Source: Thermohalobaculum sp039185235 (GTDB lineage Bacteria; Pseudomonadota; Alphaproteobacteria; Rhodobacterales; Rhodobacteraceae). From it: 41,084 nt of DNA. Both the position numbers and the translations under genes were made by a program. The notes below the pieces were generated by a model that made no database searches, was not told where the DNA came from, and was given only the letters and a program-made list of their open reading frames with translations. Shown in pieces: positions 24,140 through 32,005 of the stretch. Every line of letters begins with the position of its first letter. Position 1 is the first letter of the stretch. The stretch is taken from positions 1 through 41,084 of the forward strand of contig JBCDAS010000004.1 of the NCBI GenBank assembly GCA_039185235.1, written 5' to 3'.

Positions 24140-24721
24140 ATGGCCAAGATCCTCGCCCCCATCGCGATTCTCGCCGTCTTTATCGCAGTTATTCTGGCGA
24201 TGCCAGAGAGCGGGAAGGAGGGTGCGCCGGCCCCTGACCTCGCGGGGCTGCAAACCGGCGATATGGCGAAGCTGGTGATCCATGAGACGCCGTTCAATGA
24301 AATGACCACCACATTCGCCGATGGCGCGGGCGCGCCAATGACGGTGGCTGACCTGCGCGGCAAGGTCGTTGTGATGAACTTCTGGGCGACCTGGTGCGCG
24401 CCCTGCCGGGCTGAGATGCCCTCGATCGACCGGCTTGCGGGGGAGATGAATGGCGAGGATGTCTATGTCATGGCGGTCTCTACGGACCGGGGCAGCCGGG
24501 ATAAAATCGACAGATTTTTCGGCGAGGTTGAGATCCAGCATCTCGGTGTCTATCGCGACCAGAAATCCGAGCTCGCGCGCGAGGCGGGTGCGTTTGGACT
24601 GCCGATGACGATCATTCTGGGCCGCGATGGGCGCGAGGTTGCCAGGCTCCTGGGCGAGGCTGAATGGGACAGCGCCGAAGCAAAAGCAATCATCCGCCGC
24701 ATTGTGGGCGAGCAAGGATAA
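24140..24721 (+). CDS. tlpA: TlpA-like thiol:disulfide oxidoreductase (thioredoxin fold)
   Basis: A 193-residue protein. An N-terminal uncleaved helix (ILAPIAILAVFIAVILAM) anchors it to the inner membrane. The periplasmic domain has VVVMNFWATWCAPCRAEMPSIDRL with the redox WCAPC motif, the cis-Pro loop FGLPMTIIL, and the AhpC/TSA-type insert. TlpA proteins reduce Cys pairs during cytochrome oxidase or cytochrome c assembly; the client here is unknown. AGAGGA lies before the ATG. The ORF can be read further upstream but that part overlaps argH and lacks the anchor logic. The gene is followed by the 109-base cloverleaf element. Confidence 0.88.
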   Translation: MAKILAPIAILAVFIAVILAMPESGKEGAPAPDLAGLQTGDMAKLVIHETPFNEMTTTFADGAGAPMTVADLRGKVVVMNFWATWCAPCRAEMPSIDRLAGEMNGEDVYVMAVSTDRGSRDKIDRFFGEVEIQHLGVYRDQKSELAREAGAFGLPMTIILGRDGREVARLLGEAEWDSAEAKAIIRRIVGEQG

Positions 24722-24776
24722 GACCCCCCATTTCGGGCATCGCAATCAGAGCAAAACTCTCCCGTTGAGCGCCACC

Positions 24777-24885
24777 GCGTCGACTGGGAGCCAACGGGCC
24801 ATATCCGTTCTTTGAACGGATCAGGAGGGCGCGCCCTCCTGCTGCGCGCTTGCGCGCAGATGGCCCGCTGGCGCCCAGTCGACGC
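24777..24885. repeat. Perfectly tiled cloverleaf element, copy B
   Basis: Arms 24777-24802 and 24860-24885 are inverted repeats of 26 bases with two mismatches. The interior is filled with no unpaired base by three hairpins: 24803-24821 (8-bp stem, TTT loop), 24822-24841 (20-base perfect palindrome) and 24842-24859 (8-bp stem, TT loop). The whole is a four-way junction. It lies between the convergent tlpA and cytochrome b561 genes. One mismatch is G-T when read on the minus strand, so that transcript folds slightly better. The element shares layout and right-arm sequence with the spacer after gyrB (199-270). Confidence 0.85.
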
Positions 24886-24923
24886 TCCGCGCGAGCGGAC
24901 TGAAAACTGCGTTGCTTTGCTAT

Positions 24924-25493
24924 TCAGCGACCGAGGATCATGCGCCGGATGAGGCCATCTCGCGCGACGAATTGATGCTTTAGTGCCGCCAGGATATGGA
25001 TCATGACGATGATCCCAATCGCGATGGCAGAGCCGGTGTGGATCGTGCCGAACACCGTCTCGAGGCTCTCGCTTCCCGGAACGAAGGGATCTGGGTATTC
25101 AAACTGCTCAAACACCATGTTCTTGATCCCATAGCTGTCCTGCAGCGGCGAGGCCGAGGACATCAGCCAGCCTGAGATCGGCAGCGCGAAGATCAGGAGA
25201 TAGAGCAAGCCATGGGACAGTTGCGAGGCGCGTATCTCCCAACCGGTCATGCCGTCAGGCAGACGCGGTGTCGGATTGACCGCCCGCCACACAAGTCGCA
25301 AGATCCCCAGGGCAAAGGCGACGAACCCCCAGCTCTTGTGAGTTTGGAACAGGCCAAACTGCGCGTAGATGTCCGTCACGAACTGGGTCATGTAGACCCC
25401 GAGCCCCAGCATAAACAGGATCACAGCGCCGCTGGCCCAATGCAAAAGCCGGGCGATCAGGCCCCAGCTCTCTTTGTGGTTCATGATTGCCAT
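24924..25493 (-). CDS. Cytochrome b561-type membrane protein (YceJ-like)
   Basis: A 189-residue integral membrane protein with four predicted helices. His residues that could ligate two b-type hemes are seen: RLLHWASGAVILFML (helix 1), QTHKSWGFVAFALGIL (helix 2 edge), SQLSHGLLYLLIFALPISGWLM (helix 3) and IHTGSAIAIGIIVMIHILAALKHQF (helix 4). It belongs to the prokaryotic cytochrome b561 family, which moves electrons across the inner membrane, often beside YceI proteins as here. AGGA precedes ATG 25493. Eight bases separate it from the upstream yceI-like gene; the three genes form one operon. Confidence 0.88.
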   Translation of the reverse strand: MAIMNHKESWGLIARLLHWASGAVILFMLGLGVYMTQFVTDIYAQFGLFQTHKSWGFVAFALGILRLVWRAVNPTPRLPDGMTGWEIRASQLSHGLLYLLIFALPISGWLMSSASPLQDSYGIKNMVFEQFEYPDPFVPGSESLETVFGTIHTGSAIAIGIIVMIHILAALKHQFVARDGLIRRMILGR

Positions 25494-25501
25494 GACGCGT
25501 C

Positions 25502-26056
25502 CTAATCCACCGGCACGGCCGTCAATGCGAAATTGACCGAGACCTCTTTGCCAATGGTGACGAAGGCCGCGCCGGGTCCGACGCCCAGCAGATAGTCAAC
25601 CCGATTGATCCGGATATCGCCTTTGGCAAGCGCCTCACCTTGCACAAAGCTCAGATCGATCGGCACTTCCACGCGCTTTGTCTCCCCCCGGATCGTCAGA
25701 TCGCCGGTTGAGAGATATTGCGTACCATCCAGCCGTTCGATCCCGGTCAGCTCGAATACCACCAGCGGGTGGTTCTTGCTGTCGAACCACTCCGCCGAGG
25801 TGGCAAAGGCGCTGGCAACCCGATCGTTGAGATCAATGCTTGCGCTCTCAATCCGGATCCAAAGCCGTGTCGCTTCAAGATCATCGAGATCCAGAAAACC
25901 CTCGCCCGCAAACTCATGGAACTTGCCTTGATCGGGCGTGCCTGCCCGCTCGTAAGTGAACAGAATTTCTGATCGCGCCTGGTCGACCGTCCAGCCGCTG
26001 GCCGAGGCTGACAGCGGCACCATGAGAAGCGCCAAAACAAGAAAAAGGCGCTGCAT
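25502..26056 (-). CDS. YceI family periplasmic protein 1
   Basis: A 184-residue lipid-binding barrel protein. Signal peptide (MQRLFLVLALLMVPLSASA), then WTVDQARSEILFTYERAG, FHEFAGEGFLD, and the conserved late beta strands, LTIRGETKRVEVPIDLSF and IRINRVDYLLGVG. YceI proteins bind isoprenoid-type chains such as ubiquinone precursors in an extended lipocalin-like barrel. ATG 26056 with GAGGTG upstream is the start; four bases after the stop of the next YceI gene. It diverges from its neighbour (few shared residues), so it is an old duplication or a separate acquisition. Confidence 0.88.
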   Translation of the reverse strand: MQRLFLVLALLMVPLSASASGWTVDQARSEILFTYERAGTPDQGKFHEFAGEGFLDLDDLEATRLWIRIESASIDLNDRVASAFATSAEWFDSKNHPLVVFELTGIERLDGTQYLSTGDLTIRGETKRVEVPIDLSFVQGEALAKGDIRINRVDYLLGVGPGAAFVTIGKEVSVNFALTAVPVD

Positions 26057-26060
26057 CACC

Positions 26061-26645
26061 TCACCCGGCGGGGCTGATTTCAAGATCGATGCGAATCGGG
26101 ATCTGCACCCCAATCGCGGGGGCTGCGAAATTGATCCCGAATTGCGAGCGGTCGATCTCGCCCGTCACGGTAAATCCTGCGATCTTCACATCCGGGTTGA
26201 AGGGGGACGGCCCCATTTTGTTCAGCCTCGCTTCCAGGCTCACTTCGCGGGTCTCGCCCACCATGGTCAGATCGCCGATGATCACTGCAGTATCTGTACC
26301 GTTCGGCGTCACCGTTTTGGACTGAAAGATGATCTCGGGGTACTTCTTCGCATTGAAGAAGTCCTTGCTGCGCAGATGCTCATCGCGAGCAGGCCATTGC
26401 GTGTCGACGCTTGCAGCCTGGATCACGAAGCGCACTTGGGTCTCTTCGACCTTCTCGGGCGAAAACGCGATCTCTGCATCAAATTCGCGGAACGAGCCTT
26501 GCACAGTCGAAAAACCAAGGTGATCGACCGAGAAGGTCACATGCGCATGGCTTTTGTCGAGAATGTAAGGCTCGGATGCCGCGGGAGACGCCGCCAGGAA
26601 CAAGGCCAGGCCTGTCGCGGCGAGGGTTTTTGTGATCTGGCGCAT
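26061..26645 (-). CDS. YceI family periplasmic protein 2
   Basis: A 194-residue YceI protein with signal peptide (MRQITKTLAATGLALFL, ASPAAS) and the clear family pattern YILDKSHAHVTFSVDHLGFSTVQGSFREFDA, the FFNAKKYPEIIFQSKTV segment, and IGDLTMVGETREVSLEARL. This is the canonical member of the pair; it starts the operon yceI-yceI-cytochrome b561. AGGAGA precedes the ATG. YceI with a b561 cytochrome suggests quinone-related periplasmic chemistry, as in E. coli yceJ-yceI, but the substrate is not known. Confidence 0.93.
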   Translation of the reverse strand: MRQITKTLAATGLALFLAASPAASEPYILDKSHAHVTFSVDHLGFSTVQGSFREFDAEIAFSPEKVEETQVRFVIQAASVDTQWPARDEHLRSKDFFNAKKYPEIIFQSKTVTPNGTDTAVIIGDLTMVGETREVSLEARLNKMGPSPFNPDVKIAGFTVTGEIDRSQFGINFAAPAIGVQIPIRIDLEISPAG

Positions 26646-26788
26646 GAACAGTCTCCTTCATCAGCTCGGCACATCGCGGAATATAGCCTCAGGCAGCATC
26701 GTTGCTAGGAGCGGTAGCAGGACTGTTGCTGAAGTTTCAACTTCGCGTTACCCGGAGGCGATACAAACAGCACATAACGGGGCAGAAC

Positions 26789-28789
26789 ATGGCGAAAGCG
26801 CTCTCGGTCGATCAGGCGATGCGGCAGGCAAAGGCGCTCGTGGCGCAGGGCAAGACCAATGAGGCGCGCGCGATCTACCAAGATGTGCTGAAGCGGTTTC
26901 CTGCAAACAAACGCGCGGCGAAGGCGCTGAAGGCTTTGCGCACCGATACGCGAGCGGAGGTCCATGGCCGGATCCGGGCCGAGCTGCAGGGGCTGATCGA
27001 ACTCTTCAACCAGGGCAAGCATGATGACGTCATCGCCCAGGCCGAGGAGATGGCCAAAACCCTGACCAACCTGCCGATCCTGCCAAACATGATTGGTGCG
27101 GCGCTATCTGCCAAAGGCGAATATGCGGAGGCCGTCTCGAAATACGAGGCCGCGATCGCCCTCGATCCAACCCTCGTGCCCGCGCATAACAATCTTGGCG
27201 CCGCAAAAGCGGAGCTTGGCGAGTTTGAGGAGGCGATCCAGCACTATGACGAGGCGCTGCAGATCGATCCCACTTATGCTCAGGCGCATCACAACAAAGC
27301 CAATGCGCTGCGCCAGCAAGGCCAGTTTGACGAGGCGGTTGGATCTTATCGAGAGGCGATTAGGCTGAATGGTCAATTGGCCGATGCCCATGGCAATTTA
27401 GGGACGTGCTTGATCGAGACCGGGGATCTGGAGGCGGGGCTGGAGAGCCTCGCTCAGGCCGTAGTACTCGATCCGGCCAAGACAGATTTCGCGCGGCGCC
27501 GGGCGCAGTTACTGCAGGGCCTGTCGCGCCTTGAAGAGGCATTGGACGCCTATGATCTGGTGATCGAGCGAGATCCAAAGCCGGGCGATCTGATCGCACG
27601 CGGCGGCGTTCTGGCCGCGCTCAACCGGCCCGATCAAGCGATTGACAGCTTCCGATCCGCCCTCACGACCGATCCAAGCTTGACCCAAGGCTGGAGCGGT
27701 CTTTGCGCCGCCTTTGATGCAGCCGGTAAAATCCCAGATCTGGCCGAAGCGGTCGCCGAGGCGAGCGAGGCCGTTGGTGCCTGGGAGGCAGAGATCCGCT
27801 TTTGGTCCGGTGTTCTGGCGGCGCGTCAGGGCGAGTATGCCCAGGCCTGTGAGATGCTGGACGCGATTTTCGCGGAGGAGCTTCCCCATCCATTGCAGGT
27901 AAAACAAGCGCAAACGATCGCGGAGGCGCGGGATCGGCTGGGCAAAACCGCAGAAGCATTCCAGAGTGCCGAGCAGATGAACGCGCTGATTGGCGCCGGG
28001 CCAGCGGCCCCATCAGTTGATCCCTTGCGCGCGGTCGATGACATCGCCGAGGTCAAACTCTCGCTCGATGACGTGAGCGCGGCGGAGGGAGCGGCGACGG
28101 AAGGCGGCTCTGATCTGACGTTCTTGGTCGGGATGCCCGGGCCCGCGCTGGTCCGGCTCGAGACGATCTTGGCCGGTCATCCGGCAATTCAGCTGATCAA
28201 AGGCGGCCGGATGTCGAGCACCGCGAAAGCACTGGTCGACGGACCCGCGACCCGTCCCGTGCTCGATGGTCTCAGCGAAGCCCAGCTCGAGACAATGCGC
28301 ACTGCCTATCGCGGAGGCCTTTCGGGCGGTCAGGGATCAATTGCCCAGATCATCGACAGCCAACCGCTGAACATCGCGCATGTGCCCCTGCTGCATCGCC
28401 TTTTCCCAGAAGCGCGGTTCCTGCTGCTTTTGGAGCATCCCTGCGACGCGGTCCTGGGGGCCTTTATGGCGAACCTGCCGTTGGATGATATGACGGCAAA
28501 TCTCATCGATCTCGAAGACACAGCCGCGTTCTACAGTCTTGCAATGGGTGTTTGGACGGGCGCTCAGGAGGGATTGGCGCTGAACGCGTATCAGATCCGC
28601 ATCGAGGCATTGAACACGGATCCCGAGGCTGCCTTGCAACCCTTCTTGGGCGATCTTGGCCTCGACTGGGCGGACGATATGGGCGGGTTCTGGGAGCCGG
28701 TGCGGAGCCGATGGCAAGGCTATCCGCAGATCGAACCGGTGCTCGATACACTGCAGCCCTGGGCGCAACGCTTGGGCTACGAGATCTAA
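26789..28789 (+). CDS. TPR protein with degenerate sulfotransferase domain
   Basis: A 666-residue protein. Residues about 1-400 are tetratricopeptide repeats (five or more, e.g. AEAVSKYEAAIALDPTLVPAHNNLGAAKAELGEF). The C-terminal part follows the TPR-sulfotransferase layout common in Rhodobacteraceae, starting at FLVGMPGPALVRLETILAGHP. The P-loop that binds PAPS in active members is PRSGTT; here it reads PGPALV, the Lys of the later DKMPGN motif is lost (DSQPLN), and the RDP Arg is lost (EHPCDAV). I infer a non-catalytic sulfotransferase fold. Start at 26789 has only a weak ribosome site (GGGG). Its stop overlaps that of the convergent hbd gene by four bases. Confidence 0.8.
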   Translation: MAKALSVDQAMRQAKALVAQGKTNEARAIYQDVLKRFPANKRAAKALKALRTDTRAEVHGRIRAELQGLIELFNQGKHDDVIAQAEEMAKTLTNLPILPNMIGAALSAKGEYAEAVSKYEAAIALDPTLVPAHNNLGAAKAELGEFEEAIQHYDEALQIDPTYAQAHHNKANALRQQGQFDEAVGSYREAIRLNGQLADAHGNLGTCLIETGDLEAGLESLAQAVVLDPAKTDFARRRAQLLQGLSRLEEALDAYDLVIERDPKPGDLIARGGVLAALNRPDQAIDSFRSALTTDPSLTQGWSGLCAAFDAAGKIPDLAEAVAEASEAVGAWEAEIRFWSGVLAARQGEYAQACEMLDAIFAEELPHPLQVKQAQTIAEARDRLGKTAEAFQSAEQMNALIGAGPAAPSVDPLRAVDDIAEVKLSLDDVSAAEGAATEGGSDLTFLVGMPGPALVRLETILAGHPAIQLIKGGRMSSTAKALVDGPATRPVLDGLSEAQLETMRTAYRGGLSGGQGSIAQIIDSQPLNIAHVPLLHRLFPEARFLLLLEHPCDAVLGAFMANLPLDDMTANLIDLEDTAAFYSLAMGVWTGAQEGLALNAYQIRIEALNTDPEAALQPFLGDLGLDWADDMGGFWEPVRSRWQGYPQIEPVLDTLQPWAQRLGYEI

Positions 28790-29661
28790 CGCGTCGGGAC
28801 CGGGACCTCTCCGCGATAGTCATAGAAGCCGCGCCCGGTCTTGCGGCCATGCCAACCCGCCTCGACATATTTTACCAAAAGCGGGCAGGGCCGATATTTC
28901 GTGTCCGCCAGGCCTTCATGCAGCACGTTCATGATCGCAAGGCAGACATCGAGGCCGATGAAATCGGCGAGCTCCAGCGGGCCCATCGGGTGGTTGGTGC
29001 CGAGCTTCATCGCCGTGTCGATGCTCTGGACCGAGCCGACGCCCTCATAGAGCGTGTAGATCGCCTCATTGATCATCGGCAGCAAGATGCGGTTGACGAT
29101 GAAGGCGGGGAAATCCTCGGAGGTGGTTGCGGTCTTGCCGATCGAATCGACCAGGGCTTTCAGCGCCTTGAACGTCTCCTCATCGGTTGCGATCCCGCGG
29201 ATCAACTCGACCAATTGCATGATCGGAACCGGGTTCATGAAGTGAAAGCCCATGAAGCGCTCGGGCCGGTCAGTGGCCGAGGCTAGGCGCGTGATCGAGA
29301 TCGACGAGGTGTTCGAAGTCAGGATCGTCTGCGGCGCCAGATGTGGGGTCAGTTCGGCAAAGATCTTGTGCTTGATCTGCTCGTTCTCGGTCGCCGCTTC
29401 AATGATGAGGTCCAGGGGTGCCAGATCCGTCAGCGCCACTTCAAGTTGGATCCGGCTGACAGTGGCTGCATGCTCCTCGGGGCTGAGGCGGTCTTTGGAG
29501 ACCAGCCGGTCGAGCCCTTTGACGATCCGGCCATGCGCCGCTTCCAGCGCCGCTGGATTCACATCGTTGAGATGGACTTCATAGCCCGCCTGGGCAAAGA
29601 CCTGGGCGATCCCGGCGCCCATTTGGCCGGCGCCAACGACGCCGATCGTGCGAATGCTCAT
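28786..29661 (-). CDS. hbd: 3-hydroxybutyryl-CoA dehydrogenase
   Basis: A 291-residue enzyme that interconverts 3-hydroxybutyryl-CoA and acetoacetyl-CoA with NAD(P). Rossmann motif GVVGAGQMGAGIA at the N-terminus, LIIEAATENEQIK, TSNTSSISIT, the catalytic His in GFHFMNPVPIMQLVEL (His-Glu pair), and the C-terminal domain GTNHPMGPLELADFIGLDV and the end GRKTGRGFYDY. Family and length are typical. In many relatives this gene stands next to etfBA; here about 1.4 kb with three small genes lies between. Confidence 0.93.
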   Translation of the reverse strand: MSIRTIGVVGAGQMGAGIAQVFAQAGYEVHLNDVNPAALEAAHGRIVKGLDRLVSKDRLSPEEHAATVSRIQLEVALTDLAPLDLIIEAATENEQIKHKIFAELTPHLAPQTILTSNTSSISITRLASATDRPERFMGFHFMNPVPIMQLVELIRGIATDEETFKALKALVDSIGKTATTSEDFPAFIVNRILLPMINEAIYTLYEGVGSVQSIDTAMKLGTNHPMGPLELADFIGLDVCLAIMNVLHEGLADTKYRPCPLLVKYVEAGWHGRKTGRGFYDYRGEVPVPTR

Positions 29662-29766
29662 CGCAAGCTATCCCCTGGTTATTCTAAGGCGCCTCTTTTG
29701 TGCGCTGCGATGGCCAAGTATGGGCTTGGGCTCTGCCATTGCAAGCGGCCTTGCAAAAAATCCGCC

Positions 29767-30198
29767 TCACCCGGTGGTGATGCGCAGCTCATATTCGAGG
29801 TTCTCGGCAAGGAACGCGGTCGAGAGGGCGAAGGTGACCAAACCGCTTAGCGCCCCGGTCGCGCCAAAGATGCGGTATTTGCGCCCCAATGTGATGTCGC
29901 CATAGCCCAGCGTCGTGGTGGTCACGAGGGCGAAATAGACCGCATCGTCGAAATCGTCGATCGCGCGCATCCAGACCAGCATCAGCGCCCACATGGTGAT
30001 CTGGATCGCATGGCCAAAAAGCACGACCAGCACCACCACAACCGTCGTCGCGGTCCAGAAGATCCAGAAGCGCGCGTCCCCCAGAGCGATGGCGGAGGCT
30101 TCCAAAACCTCTCGGCCCCCAAACAACACGGCTGTGTGGATGATCATTCCGAGGATCGTTACCAAAGCGCCCAGCATCATTTGTGTGCTCGAGCTCAT
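29767..30198 (-). CDS. Two-TM potassium-channel-like protein
   Basis: A 143-residue membrane protein with helices at about 9-30 (GALVTILGMIIHTAVLF), 40-70 and after 100. The pore motif TTTTLGYGDI corresponds to the K+ selectivity filter TxGYGD (Ion_trans_2 family). No C-terminal RCK domain or voltage sensor is present. Three rather than two hydrophobic stretches are visible. GGAGGACCCAG precedes the start at 30198. It is in the same direction as and 16 bases after the DUF1330 gene. Role in K+ flux is inferred from the filter only. Confidence 0.82.
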   Translation of the reverse strand: MSSSTQMMLGALVTILGMIIHTAVLFGGREVLEASAIALGDARFWIFWTATTVVVVLVVLFGHAIQITMWALMLVWMRAIDDFDDAVYFALVTTTTLGYGDITLGRKYRIFGATGALSGLVTFALSTAFLAENLEYELRITTG

Positions 30199-30214
30199 CT
30201 GGGTCCTCCCGGGT

Positions 30215-30649
30215 CTAGCCGAAGCCACCACCTGCCTGACGATCGCCCATGGCGATCAGGCGGCTGTCTTCGACACCTGCGTTACGGTGATAGACAATGG
30301 CCTGATAGCCGGGATCTGTCACCATCGCCATGAAGGCTCCGACCGAGGGATAGCGGGCGATAAAGGCGATATGCCAGAATTCTGCCTCGGACCCGATCAG
30401 CACCAATTGCGGATTGCCGCGCCAGATCAACTCACCGCCAACCTGTTTGAAGAACTTCCCACTCTCGCGGCCATAAGCGGTGTAAGCCTCGGCCCCCGTC
30501 GCCTCACGGCCATCCTCGTACTCAGCTTTCGCGCGCAATCGCACGAGATTGAGCATCGAAACCGGCGCTTCTCGGTCGAGGCGCTTGAGCTGGTCGAACT
30601 GCGCGCGGGTCGGGTTGATGTGCATCCTGCTCTGCTTCGGTTGGATCAT
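30215..30649 (-). CDS. DUF1330 family protein
   Basis: A 144-residue soluble protein of the dimeric alpha/beta barrel (Dabb) type. Seen are the N-terminal beta strand SMLNLVRLRAKAEYEDGREATGAEAYTAYG, then FFKQVGGELIWRG, EFWHIAFIARYPSVGAFMAMVTDPGYQ and AIVYHRNAGVEDSRLIAM, which match DUF1330 in outline. No catalytic residue is established for the family. ATG 30649 with GGAG six bases upstream. It starts the operon with the channel gene. Confidence 0.8.
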   Translation of the reverse strand: MIQPKQSRMHINPTRAQFDQLKRLDREAPVSMLNLVRLRAKAEYEDGREATGAEAYTAYGRESGKFFKQVGGELIWRGNPQLVLIGSEAEFWHIAFIARYPSVGAFMAMVTDPGYQAIVYHRNAGVEDSRLIAMGDRQAGGGFG

Positions 30650-30779
30650 CTATCACTCCATACAGTGCAGCAAAAAGGACTCCACAACAACAAATTGCTT
30701 CAGTACACTACAAGTCGTGGCCGGGAGCATGCTTACCTCAATATCGTCCGCATCTTGCGACAGGAAGGAGGTGATGCAG

Positions 30780-30902
30780 ATGGCAACAACCAAGAAAGGT
30801 TGTACGACGAAGCCCAGGCAAGTTCGTTCTGGGAAAAAACCGGGGCCGAAAAACGTGTCGGTAAAACCGCATCGTCGCTCGACCCCGAGTAAGTGCAAAT
30901 AG
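30780..30902 (+). CDS. Very basic 40-residue protein with an ideal ribosome binding site
   Basis: A 40-residue protein (an ATG two codons earlier is also in frame) with 13 Lys/Arg, two Cys, one His and no acidic residue: MATTKKGCTTKPRQ, then SGKKPGPKNVSVKPHRR and a Ser/Thr/Pro/Lys end. Directly upstream, 30765-30775 spells AAGGAGGTGAT, an uninterrupted 11-base complement of the 16S rRNA 3' tail. I do not recognise a family by name. The strong initiation site and codon-regular sequence argue it is a real, well-translated gene. RNA, DNA or ribosome binding is possible. Divergent from the DUF1330 gene. Confidence 0.65.
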   Translation: MATTKKGCTTKPRQVRSGKKPGPKNVSVKPHRRSTPSKCK

Positions 30903-30917
30903 CTAGCTTAAGCTAGC
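30902..30917. repeat. 16-base perfect palindrome at the end of the basic-peptide gene
   Basis: GCTAGCTTAAGCTAGC begins with the last base of the stop codon. It can form a 6-bp stem on RNA or be a protein-binding site on DNA. No T-run follows, so it is at best a weak terminator. The next 100 bases are AT-rich without a gene. Confidence 0.5.
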
Positions 30918-31032
30918 CGACCGAGATCGCTCCCGGCCACATTATTATTATAAACAGATAGACCCTAATTTCAATAAGAAAATCAAAGCCTTAGACAGCT
31001 TCGAAAATGATTCCACATCAATGACTTAGGCC

Positions 31033-31065
31033 GCCTGAGGCACCGAGAGGACCCGCGCCCCAGGC
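31033..31065 (-). terminator. Hairpin downstream of etfA
   Basis: Nine-base arms (31033-31041 with 31057-31065) pair with one G-T on the minus-strand transcript, ten bases beyond the etfA stop. No T-run follows on that strand, so this may only protect or pause the etfBA transcript. Confidence 0.4.
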
Positions 31066-31075
31066 AAAGTCACTT

Positions 31076-32005
31076 TCAGCCGAGGGCTTCTTCGAGCTTC
31101 GGCAGGGCGTCGAAGAGGTCCGCCACCAGGCCGTAATCGGCGACCTGGAAGATCGGGGCCTCTTCGTCCTTGTTGATCGCGACGATCACTTTTGAGTCCT
31201 TCATCCCAGCGAGGTGCTGGATGGCGCCCGAGATACCGACCGCGATGTAGAGGTCAGGGGCCACGACCTTGCCGGTTTGGCCGACCTGCCAATCGTTCGG
31301 GGCGTAGCCTGAGTCGACCGCGGCCCGCGAGGCGCCAGTGGCGGCACCCAGCTTGTCGGCAACTTTCTCGATCAGGGCGAAGTTCTCTTCCGACCCCATA
31401 CCACGGCCGCCGGAGATGACGACTTTGGCCGAGGTGAGCTCTGGACGGTCGCTCTCGACGACTTTGTCCTCGACCCATTCGGAGAGGCCTGGGTTCTCGG
31501 CCGCTGAGACGTTCTCGACCGGGGCCGATCCGCCCTGACCAGCTGCGTCAAAGGTCGCGGTTCGGATCGTGAGGACTTTGGTCGCATCGGCCGATTTCAC
31601 GGTCTGGATCGCGTTGCCGGCATAGATCGGGCGCACGAAGGTATCGCCGTCTTTGACCTCAATCACGTCCGAGATCACCATGACGTCGAGCAGGGCTGCG
31701 ACGCGAGGCATGATGTTCTTGGCATCCGTGGTCGCGGGTGCTGCGAGGTGGCTGTAATCGCCTGCGAGGCTCACGATCAGGTTTGCCGTGGTCTCCGCCA
31801 TGCGGTGACCCAGGGACGCGTCCTCGGCACAGAGCACTTTCGACACACCGTCGATTGTCGCAGCTTGCGCCGCGGCGGCAGAAGCCGAGGCACCGGCACA
31901 GAGAATGGTTACATCGCCCAGTGCTTTGGCGCCGGTGACCGCTTTTGCAGTGGCATCCATCGCAAGCTCACCGCTGGTAACTTCACCAAGAAGAAGAACA
32001 GCCAT
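31076..32005 (-). CDS. etfA: Electron transfer flavoprotein subunit alpha
   Basis: A 309-residue subunit that carries FAD and passes electrons from acyl-CoA dehydrogenases to ETF-ubiquinone oxidoreductase. FAD-binding features in the C-terminal half: VVISGGRGMGSEENF, GASRAAVDSGYAPNDWQVGQTGKVVAPDLY and GISGAIQHLAGMKDSKVIVAINKDEEAPIF. N-terminal part is the usual shared ETF fold. The start ATG shares one base with the etfB stop (TGATG). Confidence 0.96.
   Translation of the reverse strand: MAVLLLGEVTSGELAMDATAKAVTGAKALGDVTILCAGASASAAAAQAATIDGVSKVLCAEDASLGHRMAETTANLIVSLAGDYSHLAAPATTDAKNIMPRVAALLDVMVISDVIEVKDGDTFVRPIYAGNAIQTVKSADATKVLTIRTATFDAAGQGGSAPVENVSAAENPGLSEWVEDKVVESDRPELTSAKVVISGGRGMGSEENFALIEKVADKLGAATGASRAAVDSGYAPNDWQVGQTGKVVAPDLYIAVGISGAIQHLAGMKDSKVIVAINKDEEAPIFQVADYGLVADLFDALPKLEEALG

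Noticed and set aside
24101..24745. Upstream extension of the argH frame giving a 690-residue protein
   Set aside because: The added part is antisense to tlpA. Argininosuccinate lyase is normally about 460-475 residues, which fits the start at 24100.
30903..31020. Second small gene in the AT-rich spacer after the basic peptide
   Set aside because: No start codon with a ribosome site and no frame of useful length is present.
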